NCBI GenBank assembly: GCA_910583925.1
Contig: CAJTZJ010000004.1
Coordinates: forward strand, 70,183 to 134,182
Origin: an uncultured Eubacterium sp.
GTDB taxonomy: Bacteria > Bacillota > Clostridia > Oscillospirales > Acutalibacteraceae
Reading direction: 5' to 3'
DNA length: 64,000 bases
In this document: piece after piece, positions 8,655-16,439 of the stretch
Layout of the letters: every line of letters starts with the position of its first letter
Position numbering within the stretch: the stretch's first letter is position 1
Program-made: the position numbers and the translations under genes
Notes under the pieces: model-generated
The model's input: the letters and a program-made list of their open reading frames with translations, nothing else
Databases searched by the model: none
Told to the model about the DNA's origin: nothing

Positions 8655-10072
8655 TGAAATCTAAATCAGCATACAGATTAATGTCCCTTGTTTTTGTTCT
8701 ATTGCTGATTTTAATCGCTTCTTCAGCACTTATTATAAACTATTTTATGTATAATCCCGCCGAAGCCGATACTTCGTTAAATCTTGGTGTCGGAGAAACC
8801 TATGAATATCCGAATGATGGATATAAAATCAGATTTTACAGCTATAACAAAGATATTGTTACGGTTGATAAAAACGGAATGATTACTGCCGTTTCAAAAG
8901 GAACTGCCCAGCTTGCAGCAGGCAGAAAAAGAATTGATATCCATGTATTTGATGCACCTGAAAGTGTTGATATAAAAGAAAAGTCCTTTTCCCTCGGTAT
9001 CGGAGAGGAATATACACTTTCTCCGTTTATTCCGGAATCTGAGCTGGATACCGGATTTGAATACAGCGTTTCGGGCGATGATGCATTTACGATAGATAAA
9101 AACGGAAAAATAAAAGCCGTAAAAGCCGGAAAGGCTACGGTTACAATTTCAACCTATAATAAGAAAACCGTTTCCTGTGAGATAAGGGTTGGCAATCCAC
9201 CGCAGAAAATTTCGCTTTCGGCAAATTCCAAAACGCTTTATCTTGGTGCAACCGGCAAGGTTTATATCAACATACCTGCTGACTGCGCATCAAAGGAAAT
9301 AACGATTGAAAGCAACAACGAAAAAGTTATCAAGGTAAATTCAAAATGTGAGCTTACCCCTGTTGCAGCCGGAAAGGCTACAATTAAAGCAACAACTTAT
9401 AATGGAAAAACAGCCTCCTGTGATATTACGGTTGCTGAAAAGCCGTATTACATCAGAACAAATCTGGATTCATCAAAACCGATGGTTGCATTCACTTTTG
9501 ATGACGGACCAAATGCACCCACCACAAACAAAATTCTTAATATTTTTGAAAAGAATAATGCTTCCTGCACCTTTTTTATTGTTGGTAACAGAACAAAAAG
9601 CAAGGATAATGCAAACTGTATAAAGCGAATGGTTAAAAATGGATTTCAGCTTGGAAATCATACATACGACCATACGCATTACGGCTCTGAGGTTACAATT
9701 CAGGATATTACGAATTGTGCCGACAGGCTGAATGATTTATGCGGCTTCGGGCCTACTGCATTCAGACCGACAGGCGGATATATGAGCGATATTATAAAGA
9801 AAAACTGCGGTGCACCGATTATTCTTTGGAGTGTTGATACTGAGGATTGGAAGCTGCGTGATGAAGACAAGATTTACCATAAAATTCTAAGTGAAGTAAG
9901 AGACGGCGATATAGTGCTTATGCACGATATTTACCCAACAACTGCAAAGGCAATTGAACATGTTATTCCAAAGCTTATTGAAAACGGATATCAGATTGTA
10001 AATGTTGCCGAACTTGCATATTATAAGGGTAAAAATCTTGAAAACGGCAAGGCTTATTTTTCAATTAAATAA
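8654..10072 (+). CDS. Membrane-anchored Ig-like (BIG2) polysaccharide deacetylase
   Basis: A 472-residue envelope protein. An N-terminal membrane anchor (about residues 10-30) is followed by three bacterial Ig-like group 2 repeats (about 35-105, 110-180 and 180-260). Each shows the hallmark G-x-A-T/Q-(I/L) with C-x-I/V-x-V ending, as in GKATVTIST and GKATIKATT. The C-terminal NodB/CE4 domain (about 275-470) has the catalytic Asp pair FTFDDGPN, the zinc His motif GNHTYDHTHYG, FRPTGGYM, and IVLMHDIYPTT. It is expected to remove N-acetyl groups from peptidoglycan or another wall glycan. The start has GGAGG at ideal distance. Confidence 0.9.
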   Translation: MKSKSAYRLMSLVFVLLLILIASSALIINYFMYNPAEADTSLNLGVGETYEYPNDGYKIRFYSYNKDIVTVDKNGMITAVSKGTAQLAAGRKRIDIHVFDAPESVDIKEKSFSLGIGEEYTLSPFIPESELDTGFEYSVSGDDAFTIDKNGKIKAVKAGKATVTISTYNKKTVSCEIRVGNPPQKISLSANSKTLYLGATGKVYINIPADCASKEITIESNNEKVIKVNSKCELTPVAAGKATIKATTYNGKTASCDITVAEKPYYIRTNLDSSKPMVAFTFDDGPNAPTTNKILNIFEKNNASCTFFIVGNRTKSKDNANCIKRMVKNGFQLGNHTYDHTHYGSEVTIQDITNCADRLNDLCGFGPTAFRPTGGYMSDIIKKNCGAPIILWSVDTEDWKLRDEDKIYHKILSEVRDGDIVLMHDIYPTTAKAIEHVIPKLIENGYQIVNVAELAYYKGKNLENGKAYFSIK

Positions 10073-10085
10073 GTGAAAAAGTGAT

Positions 10086-10115
10086 TTGAAGTAAACTTTT
10101 TTTAGTTTACTTCAA
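10086..10115 (+). terminator. Terminator after the deacetylase gene
   Basis: TTGAAGTAAACT (10086-10097) pairs perfectly with 10104-10115 and is followed by eight T residues. Confidence 0.92.
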
Positions 10116-10173
10116 TTTTTTTTGTTACCTTTTTGTGTTTTTACACACTATATATTATGAAAGGAGGTAGCCT

Positions 10174-10956
10174 ATGAACAGTAAAGATATAATTCAGTTC
10201 TTGAAATCAGAGCCATTAAGTTTCACCTATGAAGAAATTGAGCAGATGATGGATGAAGAATTATCAAAAGCTCCGGAAAAAATGGACACTGATTTTGTAG
10301 ATCTGTGTGCGAAAGTGCTTAATAATGCATATTCAGAAAGCATTGAAAAAGAAAGTATAAAATGCAAAAGAATAAAATTCCCGAAAATAATGGCAATTGC
10401 AGTTATTATTGCTGTTGTTTTAGGTATTGCTGTTCCTGTTTCGGCAAAATATATCTATAATAATACATCTGATGCTATTATAAAGTTCTGTGAAGATCAT
10501 TTTTCTGTTGATCTTAAAAACGGCACAACAAAAGCAGATAAGCATTTAGATGAAGATACCGAATTGGTCGGCAAATTAAAAGACGGCGGTTTTGATTATG
10601 TAATTCTGCCGAGTGCTCTTTTGAATGATTATACATATACTGTTAATATCGCTGAAAGCGATAGCTTTTTGTCGGCATTAATTTCTTTTGATGCTTTAGA
10701 TTCCGATATAAGGATCAGTACTGCAATTTCTAAGTATAAAAATAATTGTATAGGTACTTTATTAGACAAAGAATATAGTGTTTCTGAAAAATATGATTCA
10801 GCAAAACAGCTTACAATCAATGGGATGGATATCTTTGTTTTCGGCAATAAAGAATATTCAACCATTACCTATGTAGATAAAGATACCTTTTATGATTTTC
10901 AACTAATGAATTGTAAATTTGATTCTGCAATCGAAATTGCAGAGTCTATAAAATGA
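10174..10956 (+). CDS. Single-pass membrane protein, anti-sigma/DUF4367-like
   Basis: A 260-residue protein of unknown function. A cytosolic N-terminus of about 70 residues rich in acidic helices precedes one membrane segment (about 72-92, ending VPVSAKY), followed by an extracellular domain. This layout and the C-terminal block (GMDIFVFGNKEYSTITYVDK, then FDSAIEIAESIK at the end) resemble DUF4367 or anti-sigma regulators. No sigma factor gene is adjacent and no zinc-binding anti-sigma motif is present, so this is only a similarity of architecture. AAAGGAGG lies upstream of the ATG. The next gene begins 11 bases after its stop, so they form a two-gene unit. Confidence 0.7.
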   Translation: MNSKDIIQFLKSEPLSFTYEEIEQMMDEELSKAPEKMDTDFVDLCAKVLNNAYSESIEKESIKCKRIKFPKIMAIAVIIAVVLGIAVPVSAKYIYNNTSDAIIKFCEDHFSVDLKNGTTKADKHLDEDTELVGKLKDGGFDYVILPSALLNDYTYTVNIAESDSFLSALISFDALDSDIRISTAISKYKNNCIGTLLDKEYSVSEKYDSAKQLTINGMDIFVFGNKEYSTITYVDKDTFYDFQLMNCKFDSAIEIAESIK

Positions 10957-10967
10957 GGAGAATGTTT

Positions 10968-11471
10968 ATGAAAAAAGTTTTAAAATTAGCCATTGTCAGC
11001 CTGCTGCTGTTTTCATTTATAATACCATATACGGCCTTTGCTGAAACAGACGGCTCCGATACAGAATGGCAGGATATTGGAATATCCCAAGAAGAATTTT
11101 ATTCTATATTAGCCAACAATATGGATAATTCCATATCAGTATATACTACGGGTCTAATTACAGGTTATGTGATTTCTTGTGGAAATGAGAATGGCAAATT
11201 AGCTGTTGCCGGAATAACACGAGGAAGAACAGATGTAGTAAAATGTGGCTTTATGGATATAACAATTCAGCGAAGAAGACACGGCAGTAGTTCTTGGGTT
11301 GATTATACAACATTGAATGATGTATTCAATGATACATTCGTATGTAATTTGTATGAATCGTTTGTTGTTGGGGGATTGTATGAGTACAGAGCGTATTGTA
11401 CTCATTATGCCAAAAAACATGCTTTATCAACTGAAAAGATAAAAAGTTATTCAAATGTAGTCAGGTTTTAA
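10968..11471 (+). CDS. Secreted protein of unknown function
   Basis: A 167-residue protein with a classical signal peptide: MKKVLKL, a hydrophobic core, then YTAFAETD with cleavage likely after AFA. The mature part (about 143 residues) has an internal block of basic residues (ITIQRRRHGSSSWVDYTTLN) and one pair of Cys, and no motif I recognise. The ATG at 10968 is preferred over the one at 10953 because AGGAG lies at the right distance for it. It forms a unit with the preceding membrane protein and ends at a strong terminator, so the pair may work together at the cell surface. Confidence 0.7.
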   Translation: MKKVLKLAIVSLLLFSFIIPYTAFAETDGSDTEWQDIGISQEEFYSILANNMDNSISVYTTGLITGYVISCGNENGKLAVAGITRGRTDVVKCGFMDITIQRRRHGSSSWVDYTTLNDVFNDTFVCNLYESFVVGGLYEYRAYCTHYAKKHALSTEKIKSYSNVVRF

Positions 11472-11473
11472 TT

Positions 11474-11507
11474 AAAATCCCTCTTAACCTTAGTTAAGAG
11501 GGATTTT
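11474..11507 (+). terminator. Strong intrinsic terminator
   Basis: A 15-bp perfect stem (11474-11488 with 11493-11507), a 4-nt loop and a T-run close the two-gene envelope unit. Confidence 0.93.
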
Positions 11508-11519
11508 TTATGCTTTCAA

Positions 11520-11555
11520 AGCCTTCTATGGTATTTAGTTATACTGTAGAAGGCT
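11520..11555. terminator. Second hairpin, possible back-up terminator
   Basis: AGCCTTCTA (11520-11528) pairs with TAGAAGGCT (11547-11555), with a further GTAT/ATAC inner helix. TCTTTTG follows on the plus strand. It could also end the minus-strand trmB transcript, whose stop lies at 11626. Confidence 0.55.
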
Positions 11556-11625
11556 TCTTTTGTATGAAAAACAATGCGACCCACCTGCACTTAACCGGAG
11601 GTCTTGACTTCGGAGCGAAATCCTA

Positions 11626-12294
11626 TCAGATTCTTGCTTCCAATCTATAAATCGGAAATCCCTGCTCAGAAAAGCGTTCTTCATATTCTGTTACAATATT
11701 GCCCTCAAAATCACTATTGTGCAAATCAAGGCAGATATTACTGAGCTTAAAGCCGTTCTGCGAAAGGCTTTCTATTGAAAATTCAAAGAAGTGCATATTA
11801 TCCGTTTTCTGGCAGACAACAGCATCTCTTTTCATTATTTTTTTATAAATATCAAGAAACTGCTTATGCGTTAAACGATGCTTTGCATATTTCGCCTTTG
11901 GAAACGGACAACTGAAATTCAGATGAATCTCACTGATTGAATCCTGCGGAATATAGCTTGGAAGATACTCCGCAGTGCAGTTCATAAATTTTATATTGGA
12001 TAATTTCAGTTCCTTTGCAGCCTCACAGGCAGTAACAATAACATTTGCAGCTCTTTCTACTGCAAGGATATTGACATCGGGATTTTGCATTGCATAACTG
12101 CAGGCAAAGGCGCCTTTTCCGCAGCCAACCTCAAGCACAATTCTGTTTGAGTTCCCGAAAAGCGTTTCAAAATCAAGAAGTTTGATTTCCTTTTCTGCAT
12201 TTTCGTAATTCAGATCCTCATTTACACATTCTACAAGATAATCAGAGCAGGCCACAAGCCTTTCCTCCAAGTTCTTTTTTCTTCTCATTCTCAT
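11626..12294 (-). CDS. trmB: tRNA (guanine-N7)-methyltransferase, variant motif
   Basis: SAM-dependent enzyme that methylates G46 of tRNA. At 222 residues it has the usual length. The SAM-binding motif is LEVGCGKGAFACSYA (near residue 55), followed by the acidic AVERA. The family signature normally reads NFSDPWPK-x-R/H-x-x-x-R-L, but here it is NFSCPFPKAKYAKHRL, so Asp becomes Cys and Trp becomes Phe (DNA checked at about 11900-11925). The tail TEYEERFSEQGFPIYRLEA is characteristic of TrmB. It is a single gene on the minus strand between convergent and divergent neighbours. Confidence 0.9.
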   Translation of the reverse strand: MRMRRKKNLEERLVACSDYLVECVNEDLNYENAEKEIKLLDFETLFGNSNRIVLEVGCGKGAFACSYAMQNPDVNILAVERAANVIVTACEAAKELKLSNIKFMNCTAEYLPSYIPQDSISEIHLNFSCPFPKAKYAKHRLTHKQFLDIYKKIMKRDAVVCQKTDNMHFFEFSIESLSQNGFKLSNICLDLHNSDFEGNIVTEYEERFSEQGFPIYRLEARI

Positions 12295-12404
12295 ATTATC
12301 ACCGTTTGCATTTTATCATAAATTCTTTTATCGGGCAAGTCTGTATTGATTTTATTATTGTTTTATAATAGAATAATTGTATAGAAAAGCAGGAGGTCTG
12401 CGCA

Positions 12405-13019
12405 GTGACAGAAAAAGAACGAATGGATGCAGGTAGGCTTTATATCTGCGAGGATGACAATATTATGAAGGTGCAGCTGAAGCATCTGGAAAAGCTTTAT
12501 GATTTCAATGAAACAAGACCGAGCCAGCTTCAGCTCAGAGATGCCCTCCTTCGCGAAATGTTTGCCGAAATCGGCGAGGATTGTTATATCGAACCGCCGC
12601 TTCGTGCAAACTGGGGCGGTGTACATGTTCATTTCGGCAATCATGTATATGCTAATTTTAACTTGACACTTGTTGACGACGGAAATATCTATGTAGGCAA
12701 TGATGTTATGTTTGCACCGAATGTAGTTGTTGCTACAGCAGGTCATCCCTTATGCCCCGAGCTTCGTGAAAAGGGCTATCAGTACAATGCGGATGTTCAT
12801 ATCGGAAACAATGTCTGGATCGGAACAGGCTCGCTGATTATGCCCGGTGTTACTATCGGTGATAATACGGTTATCGGCGCAGGCTCTGTTGTTACCAAGG
12901 ATATTCCGTCTGATGTTGTTGCTGTTGGTAATCCTTGTAAGGTTATGAGAAAAATTTGCGAAAAGGATTATGCGTATTATTTTAAAGACAGAGAGATTGA
13001 TATAAAAATTGATAAGTAA
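12405..13019 (+). CDS. Maltose/galactoside-type O-acetyltransferase (hexapeptide repeat)
   Basis: A 204-residue left-handed beta-helix acetyltransferase that moves acetyl from acetyl-CoA to a sugar hydroxyl. An N-terminal Mac-type helical domain (KERMDAGRLYICEDDN) precedes hexapeptide repeats (for example VHIGNNVWIGTGSLIMPGVT, then IGDNTVIGAGSVVTKDIP). The catalytic His is in ATAGHPLCPE (near 111). The start is GTG at 12405 behind AGGAGG. The natural substrate is usually unknown for this family. It stands alone as a plus-strand gene ending at a palindromic terminator shared with serS. Confidence 0.9.
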   Translation: MTEKERMDAGRLYICEDDNIMKVQLKHLEKLYDFNETRPSQLQLRDALLREMFAEIGEDCYIEPPLRANWGGVHVHFGNHVYANFNLTLVDDGNIYVGNDVMFAPNVVVATAGHPLCPELREKGYQYNADVHIGNNVWIGTGSLIMPGVTIGDNTVIGAGSVVTKDIPSDVVAVGNPCKVMRKICEKDYAYYFKDREIDIKIDK

Positions 13020-13105
13020 GTCCAAAGAGTAAGCTGCAGAATGCCTTGCTTTCAATATATTCCGGGTTGTCCGGAGTGTCGGATTCTGCTAATATGATTA
13101 TAATA

Positions 13106-13129
13106 AAAAGAGGGCATATGCCCTCTTTT
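13106..13129. terminator. Bidirectional terminator between the acetyltransferase gene and serS
   Basis: A 24-bp perfect palindrome centred on GGGCATATGCCC, with A and T runs on either side, lies in a convergent gap. It can end both transcripts. Confidence 0.85.
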
Positions 13130-13176
13130 ATTTTTTATTATCTCTATGTTAAAACCAGCAGCGGCAAGACATATTT

Positions 13177-14463
13177 TTATTTACTTGGAACAATTTTATC
13201 CACACCGCCCATATACATACGAAGCGGTTCCGGGATAAGAACCGAGCCATCCTCCTGAAGATTATTTTCAAGGAATGCGATAAGCATTCTCGGAGGTGCA
13301 ACAACTGTATTGTTAAGTGTATGTGCAAGATAATTTCCGTTTTCTCCCTTAACTCTGATTTTAAGTCTTCTTGCCTGTGCATCTGAAAGATTTGAGCATG
13401 AGCCAACCTCAAAATATTTTTTCTGACGGGGTGACCATGCCTCAACATCAATGGATTTAACCTTTAAATCAGCCAAATCGCCTGAGCAACATTCAAGAGT
13501 ACGAACAGGAACATCAAGAGAACGGAACAAATCAACTGTATTCTGCCATAGCTTGTCAAACCAAACTTTTGATTCCTCAGGCTTGCAGACAACAATCATT
13601 TCCTGCTTTTCAAACTGATGAATTCTGTAAACACCTCTTTCCTCAATTCCGTGAGCACCCTTTTCCTTTCTGAAGCAGGGAGAATAAGAGGTTAAGGTTT
13701 TCGGAAGCTCTGCTTCCGGAGTAATTGTATCAATAAACTTGCCTATCATTGAATGCTCTGATGTTCCGATAAGATAAAGATCCTCGCCCTCTATTTTATA
13801 CATCATTGCATCCATTTCAGCGAAGCTCATAACACCGTCAACAACTGCAGAACGAATCATATAAGGCGGAATGCAGTAGGTAAAACCTCTGTTTATCATA
13901 AAATCACGGGCATAGGCAAGCACTGCCGAATGAAGCCTTGCAATATCGCCCATAAGATAATAAAAGCCATTTCCCGCAACTCTGCCGGCTGCATCAAGAT
14001 CTATTCCGTTGAATTTATCCATAATATCGGTGTGATAAGGAATTTCATACTCCGGAACAACAGGATCGCCGTACTTTTGAATTTCAACATTTTCGCTGTC
14101 ATCCTTACCAATCGGAACACTGTCATCAATAATATTCGGAATGGTCATCATAATTGCAGTAACACGCTCATTAAGCTCTGCTTCCTTTTTGGAAAGCTCT
14201 TCAAGCTCATCTGCCTGCTCCTTAACCTTCCGGCGAAGCGCCATTCCCTCTTCCTTTTTTCCCTGTGCCATCAAAGTGCCGATTTCTTTGGAAATCTTAT
14301 TTCTGTTTGAACGAAGCTCATCTACTTTTTTCTGTGCGTTTCTTCTTTCTTCATCAAGAGTGATAACCTCATCTACAAGAGGAAGCTTGTCTTCCTGAAA
14401 CTTCTTTTTTATATTTTCCTTTACTATTTCGGGGTTTTCCCTTACAAATCTGATATCTAACAT
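13177..14463 (-). CDS. serS: Seryl-tRNA synthetase
   Basis: Class II aminoacyl-tRNA synthetase that charges tRNA-Ser, 428 residues and full length. The N-terminal tRNA-binding coiled coil spans about residues 25-105 (QKKVDELRSNRNKISKEIG and onward). Motif 2 (SPCFRKEKGAHGIEERGVYRIHQFEK) and motif 3 (GNYLAHTLNNTVVAPPRMLIAFLEN) are intact. It starts 2 bases after spo0J ends, so it is cotranscribed with the partition genes. No T-box leader precedes it. In Bacillus serS lies apart from this cluster. Confidence 0.97.
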   Translation of the reverse strand: MLDIRFVRENPEIVKENIKKKFQEDKLPLVDEVITLDEERRNAQKKVDELRSNRNKISKEIGTLMAQGKKEEGMALRRKVKEQADELEELSKKEAELNERVTAIMMTIPNIIDDSVPIGKDDSENVEIQKYGDPVVPEYEIPYHTDIMDKFNGIDLDAAGRVAGNGFYYLMGDIARLHSAVLAYARDFMINRGFTYCIPPYMIRSAVVDGVMSFAEMDAMMYKIEGEDLYLIGTSEHSMIGKFIDTITPEAELPKTLTSYSPCFRKEKGAHGIEERGVYRIHQFEKQEMIVVCKPEESKVWFDKLWQNTVDLFRSLDVPVRTLECCSGDLADLKVKSIDVEAWSPRQKKYFEVGSCSNLSDAQARRLKIRVKGENGNYLAHTLNNTVVAPPRMLIAFLENNLQEDGSVLIPEPLRMYMGGVDKIVPSK

Positions 14464-14465
14464 CC

Positions 14466-15314
14466 TTATTCTCCTAGCTTATTTGCAATATTTTTTAAAT
14501 CTTCCTGTGAATAGAATTCAATTTCAAGTGTTCCCTTGCCTTTGCCGTTATACACTTTAACCTTTCTGCCAAGCACCTCGGAAAGCGTTAATTCCACTTC
14601 ATCATAAAAGCTGTCGCGTCTTTTATATCTTTTCTGTGAAACAGAATTGCCTTTATCCCGGGTTTTTGCAAGCCGTTCAACATCTCGAACCGTAAGCTTA
14701 TTTTTAATAACATTTTCCGCTGCCTCAATAATAAGCGCATCATTATCAAGCGAAATAAGTGCTCTTGCATGCCCGGCTGAAATTTTACCGTCCCTTGTAA
14801 GCTCACGAACCTTTTCCGGAAGTCTTAAAAGCCTCAGGCTATTTGCTATCGCAGGTCTTGATTTTCCTACGCTTGAGGCAACCTCCTCCTGCGTAAATCC
14901 GCATTTATCTATAAGCGCCTGCAAACCCTCAGCTTCTTCAATCGGATTTAAATCCTCTCTCTGCAAGTTTTCAATAATAGCGATTTCCATTGTTTCCGTA
15001 TCTGTTAATTCCTTAACTACAACGGGAACCTCTCTGAGTCCTGCTCTGCGGCTTGCCCTCCAGCGTCTTTCGCCTGCTACAAGCTGATAGCCGCCGTTCG
15101 GAAGCGGACGAACAAGGAGAGGCTGAAGCACACCATGCTGCTTTATACTTTCAGCCAGCTCATCAAGCGCTGCTTCATCAAAGGTTTTTCGCGGCTGATC
15201 CTTATTGGGTGTTATTTCACTTATCGGCAAGGTATTTGTTGCAACCATATCTTCGGTTGTATTTTCAAGCATTAACGCTCCAAGACCTTTACCAAGTGCT
15301 GATTTTTTTGCCAT
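14466..15314 (-). CDS. parB: Chromosome partition protein ParB (Spo0J)
   Basis: CTP-dependent DNA clamp that loads at parS and works with Soj in origin segregation and SMC loading. Its 282 residues show the start KKSALGKGLGALM, the CTP-binding boxes including GERRWRAS, the helix-turn-helix segment VASSVGKSRPAIANSLRLL, and ISAGHARALISL. The Arg in KSRP and the Gly in SAGHAR are of the ParB type, in contrast to the Noc homologue nearby. The C-terminal dimerisation domain is present. It follows soj by 12 bases in one operon. Confidence 0.96.
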   Translation of the reverse strand: MAKKSALGKGLGALMLENTTEDMVATNTLPISEITPNKDQPRKTFDEAALDELAESIKQHGVLQPLLVRPLPNGGYQLVAGERRWRASRRAGLREVPVVVKELTDTETMEIAIIENLQREDLNPIEEAEGLQALIDKCGFTQEEVASSVGKSRPAIANSLRLLRLPEKVRELTRDGKISAGHARALISLDNDALIIEAAENVIKNKLTVRDVERLAKTRDKGNSVSQKRYKRRDSFYDEVELTLSEVLGRKVKVYNGKGKGTLEIEFYSQEDLKNIANKLGE

Positions 15315-15326
15315 ACTGCACCTCTT

Positions 15327-16097
15327 TTACCATTTTTTCTGTTTCTTAAGAAACTCATCTGCGAATTTTTTGTATTCAAAGCTTGCCTTTGAATATTTTT
15401 CATAATAAATAACAGGCATTCCGTAGCTTGGTGCCTCAGCAAGCTTAACGCTTCGCGGAATCATTGTTTTATAAGCCTTATTCGGAAAATACTTGTTTAC
15501 CTCATCGATTACCTGTTGTGTAAGCTTCAAACGACTGTCATACATTGTATAAACTACGCCCTCCAGCTCCAGATGCTCGTTATAATACTGTTTAACCGTT
15601 CTTACTGTACTCAGAAGCTGACTCAAACCCTCCAGTGCATAATATTCGCATTGAAGCGGAACGATTAATGTATCTGAAGCGGTTAACGCATTCAGACTTA
15701 ACAAACCCAGGCTTGGCGGACAATCAATTATAATATAATCAAATTCTGCAACAATCGGTGCAAGCCCTTTTTTTAAGGCAGTGTACCTTTCGTCTGTTTC
15801 CGCAAGCTCAAGCTCTGCTCCTGCAAGGTTCATTGTTGCAGGCAGAATAAAAAGATTTTTAAACTCTGTCTGCATCATAATATCCTTTGCAGGCACTTTA
15901 TTTATTAGCATATCATATGTAGAATTCGCAATAACTGCCTTATCTATTCCGACTCCGCTTGTTGAGTTGCCCTGCGGGTCAATATCAACAAGAAGTGTTT
16001 TTTTTCCTTTATGCCCAAGAGCGGCAGCGAAGTTTACACAGGTTGTTGTTTTGCCTACTCCGCCCTTTTGATTAAATATGGATACGGTTTTTCCCAT
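15327..16097 (-). CDS. parA: Chromosome partition ATPase ParA (Soj)
   Basis: A 256-residue P-loop ATPase that drives or regulates origin positioning with ParB. The deviant Walker A KGGVGKTT is at the N-terminus (MGKTVSIFNQKGGVGKTTTC), followed by DIDPQGNSTSG and Walker B YIIIDCPPSLGLLS. The ATG at 16097 is chosen because GGAGG lies 7 bases upstream. A longer in-frame reading back to 16220 would translate the parS site at 16161-16176 and lacks the family start, so it is rejected. Confidence 0.95.
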   Translation of the reverse strand: MGKTVSIFNQKGGVGKTTTCVNFAAALGHKGKKTLLVDIDPQGNSTSGVGIDKAVIANSTYDMLINKVPAKDIMMQTEFKNLFILPATMNLAGAELELAETDERYTALKKGLAPIVAEFDYIIIDCPPSLGLLSLNALTASDTLIVPLQCEYYALEGLSQLLSTVRTVKQYYNEHLELEGVVYTMYDSRLKLTQQVIDEVNKYFPNKAYKTMIPRSVKLAEAPSYGMPVIYYEKYSKASFEYKKFADEFLKKQKKW

Positions 16098-16160
16098 AGC
16101 TGCACCTCCATTGAAATACATTATATAATATAATTGTATTTTAATCAATAAAAATACGAA

Positions 16161-16176
16161 TGTTTCACATGAAACA
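16161..16176. promoter_or_regulatory. parS site with one mismatch
   Basis: TGTTTCACATGAAACA differs from the Bacillus parS consensus at a single central base. It lies 64 bp upstream of the soj start and 64 bp from the perfect site. Confidence 0.85.
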
Positions 16177-16240
16177 TATAAAGTTTTTTTATTAAATTGT
16201 GTTGACAGAATGACAATCAACTATATATAGATATCTGTAT

Positions 16241-16256
16241 TGTTTCACGTGAAACA
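16241..16256. promoter_or_regulatory. Perfect parS site
   Basis: TGTTTCACGTGAAACA is identical to the consensus 16-bp parS palindrome bound by ParB/Spo0J. It lies in the soj-noc gap. Confidence 0.95.
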
Positions 16257-16439
16257 AAGAGCACGCTATCCGAAAACAAGGAGGCTAAACCTGTGCTTGC
16301 TTTGAAGTCATAAACAATCATAAAGCAAACAAAGCACATCCCATTGCTGCATTAATTTATAAATGCAGAATAGCCTACCGAAACGGCAGGCTATTCCACG
16401 TGATGAAAAGAGGAGAATATGTTAAAACGGTTTCCCGTT
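16257..16439. other. soj-noc intergenic stretch with several dyads
   Basis: No gene was found. It holds an imperfect dyad built from GTGCTT and AAGCAC (about 16293-16339), CTGCATT/AATGCAG (about 16347-16367), AATAGCCT-ACCG/CGGC-AGGCTATT (16369-16395), and a partial CCACGTG resembling a parS core near 16396. A perfect 9-bp stem (16422-16430 with 16434-16442) with a GAAA tetraloop on the minus strand spans the noc stop codon and may end noc transcription. Confidence 0.6.

Noticed and set aside
13106..13129. Perfect palindrome as a recombination or protein-binding site
   Set aside because: Its position between convergent genes with A/T flanks is fully explained by a bidirectional terminator.
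13196..13204. Canonical DnaA box TTATCCACA
   Set aside because: A single copy inside the serS coding sequence, 23 kb from dnaA, with no cluster around it. It is expected by chance.
16098..16220. N-terminal extension of Soj
   Set aside because: It would translate a parS palindrome, has no ribosome binding site, and the family begins at the ATG at 16097.
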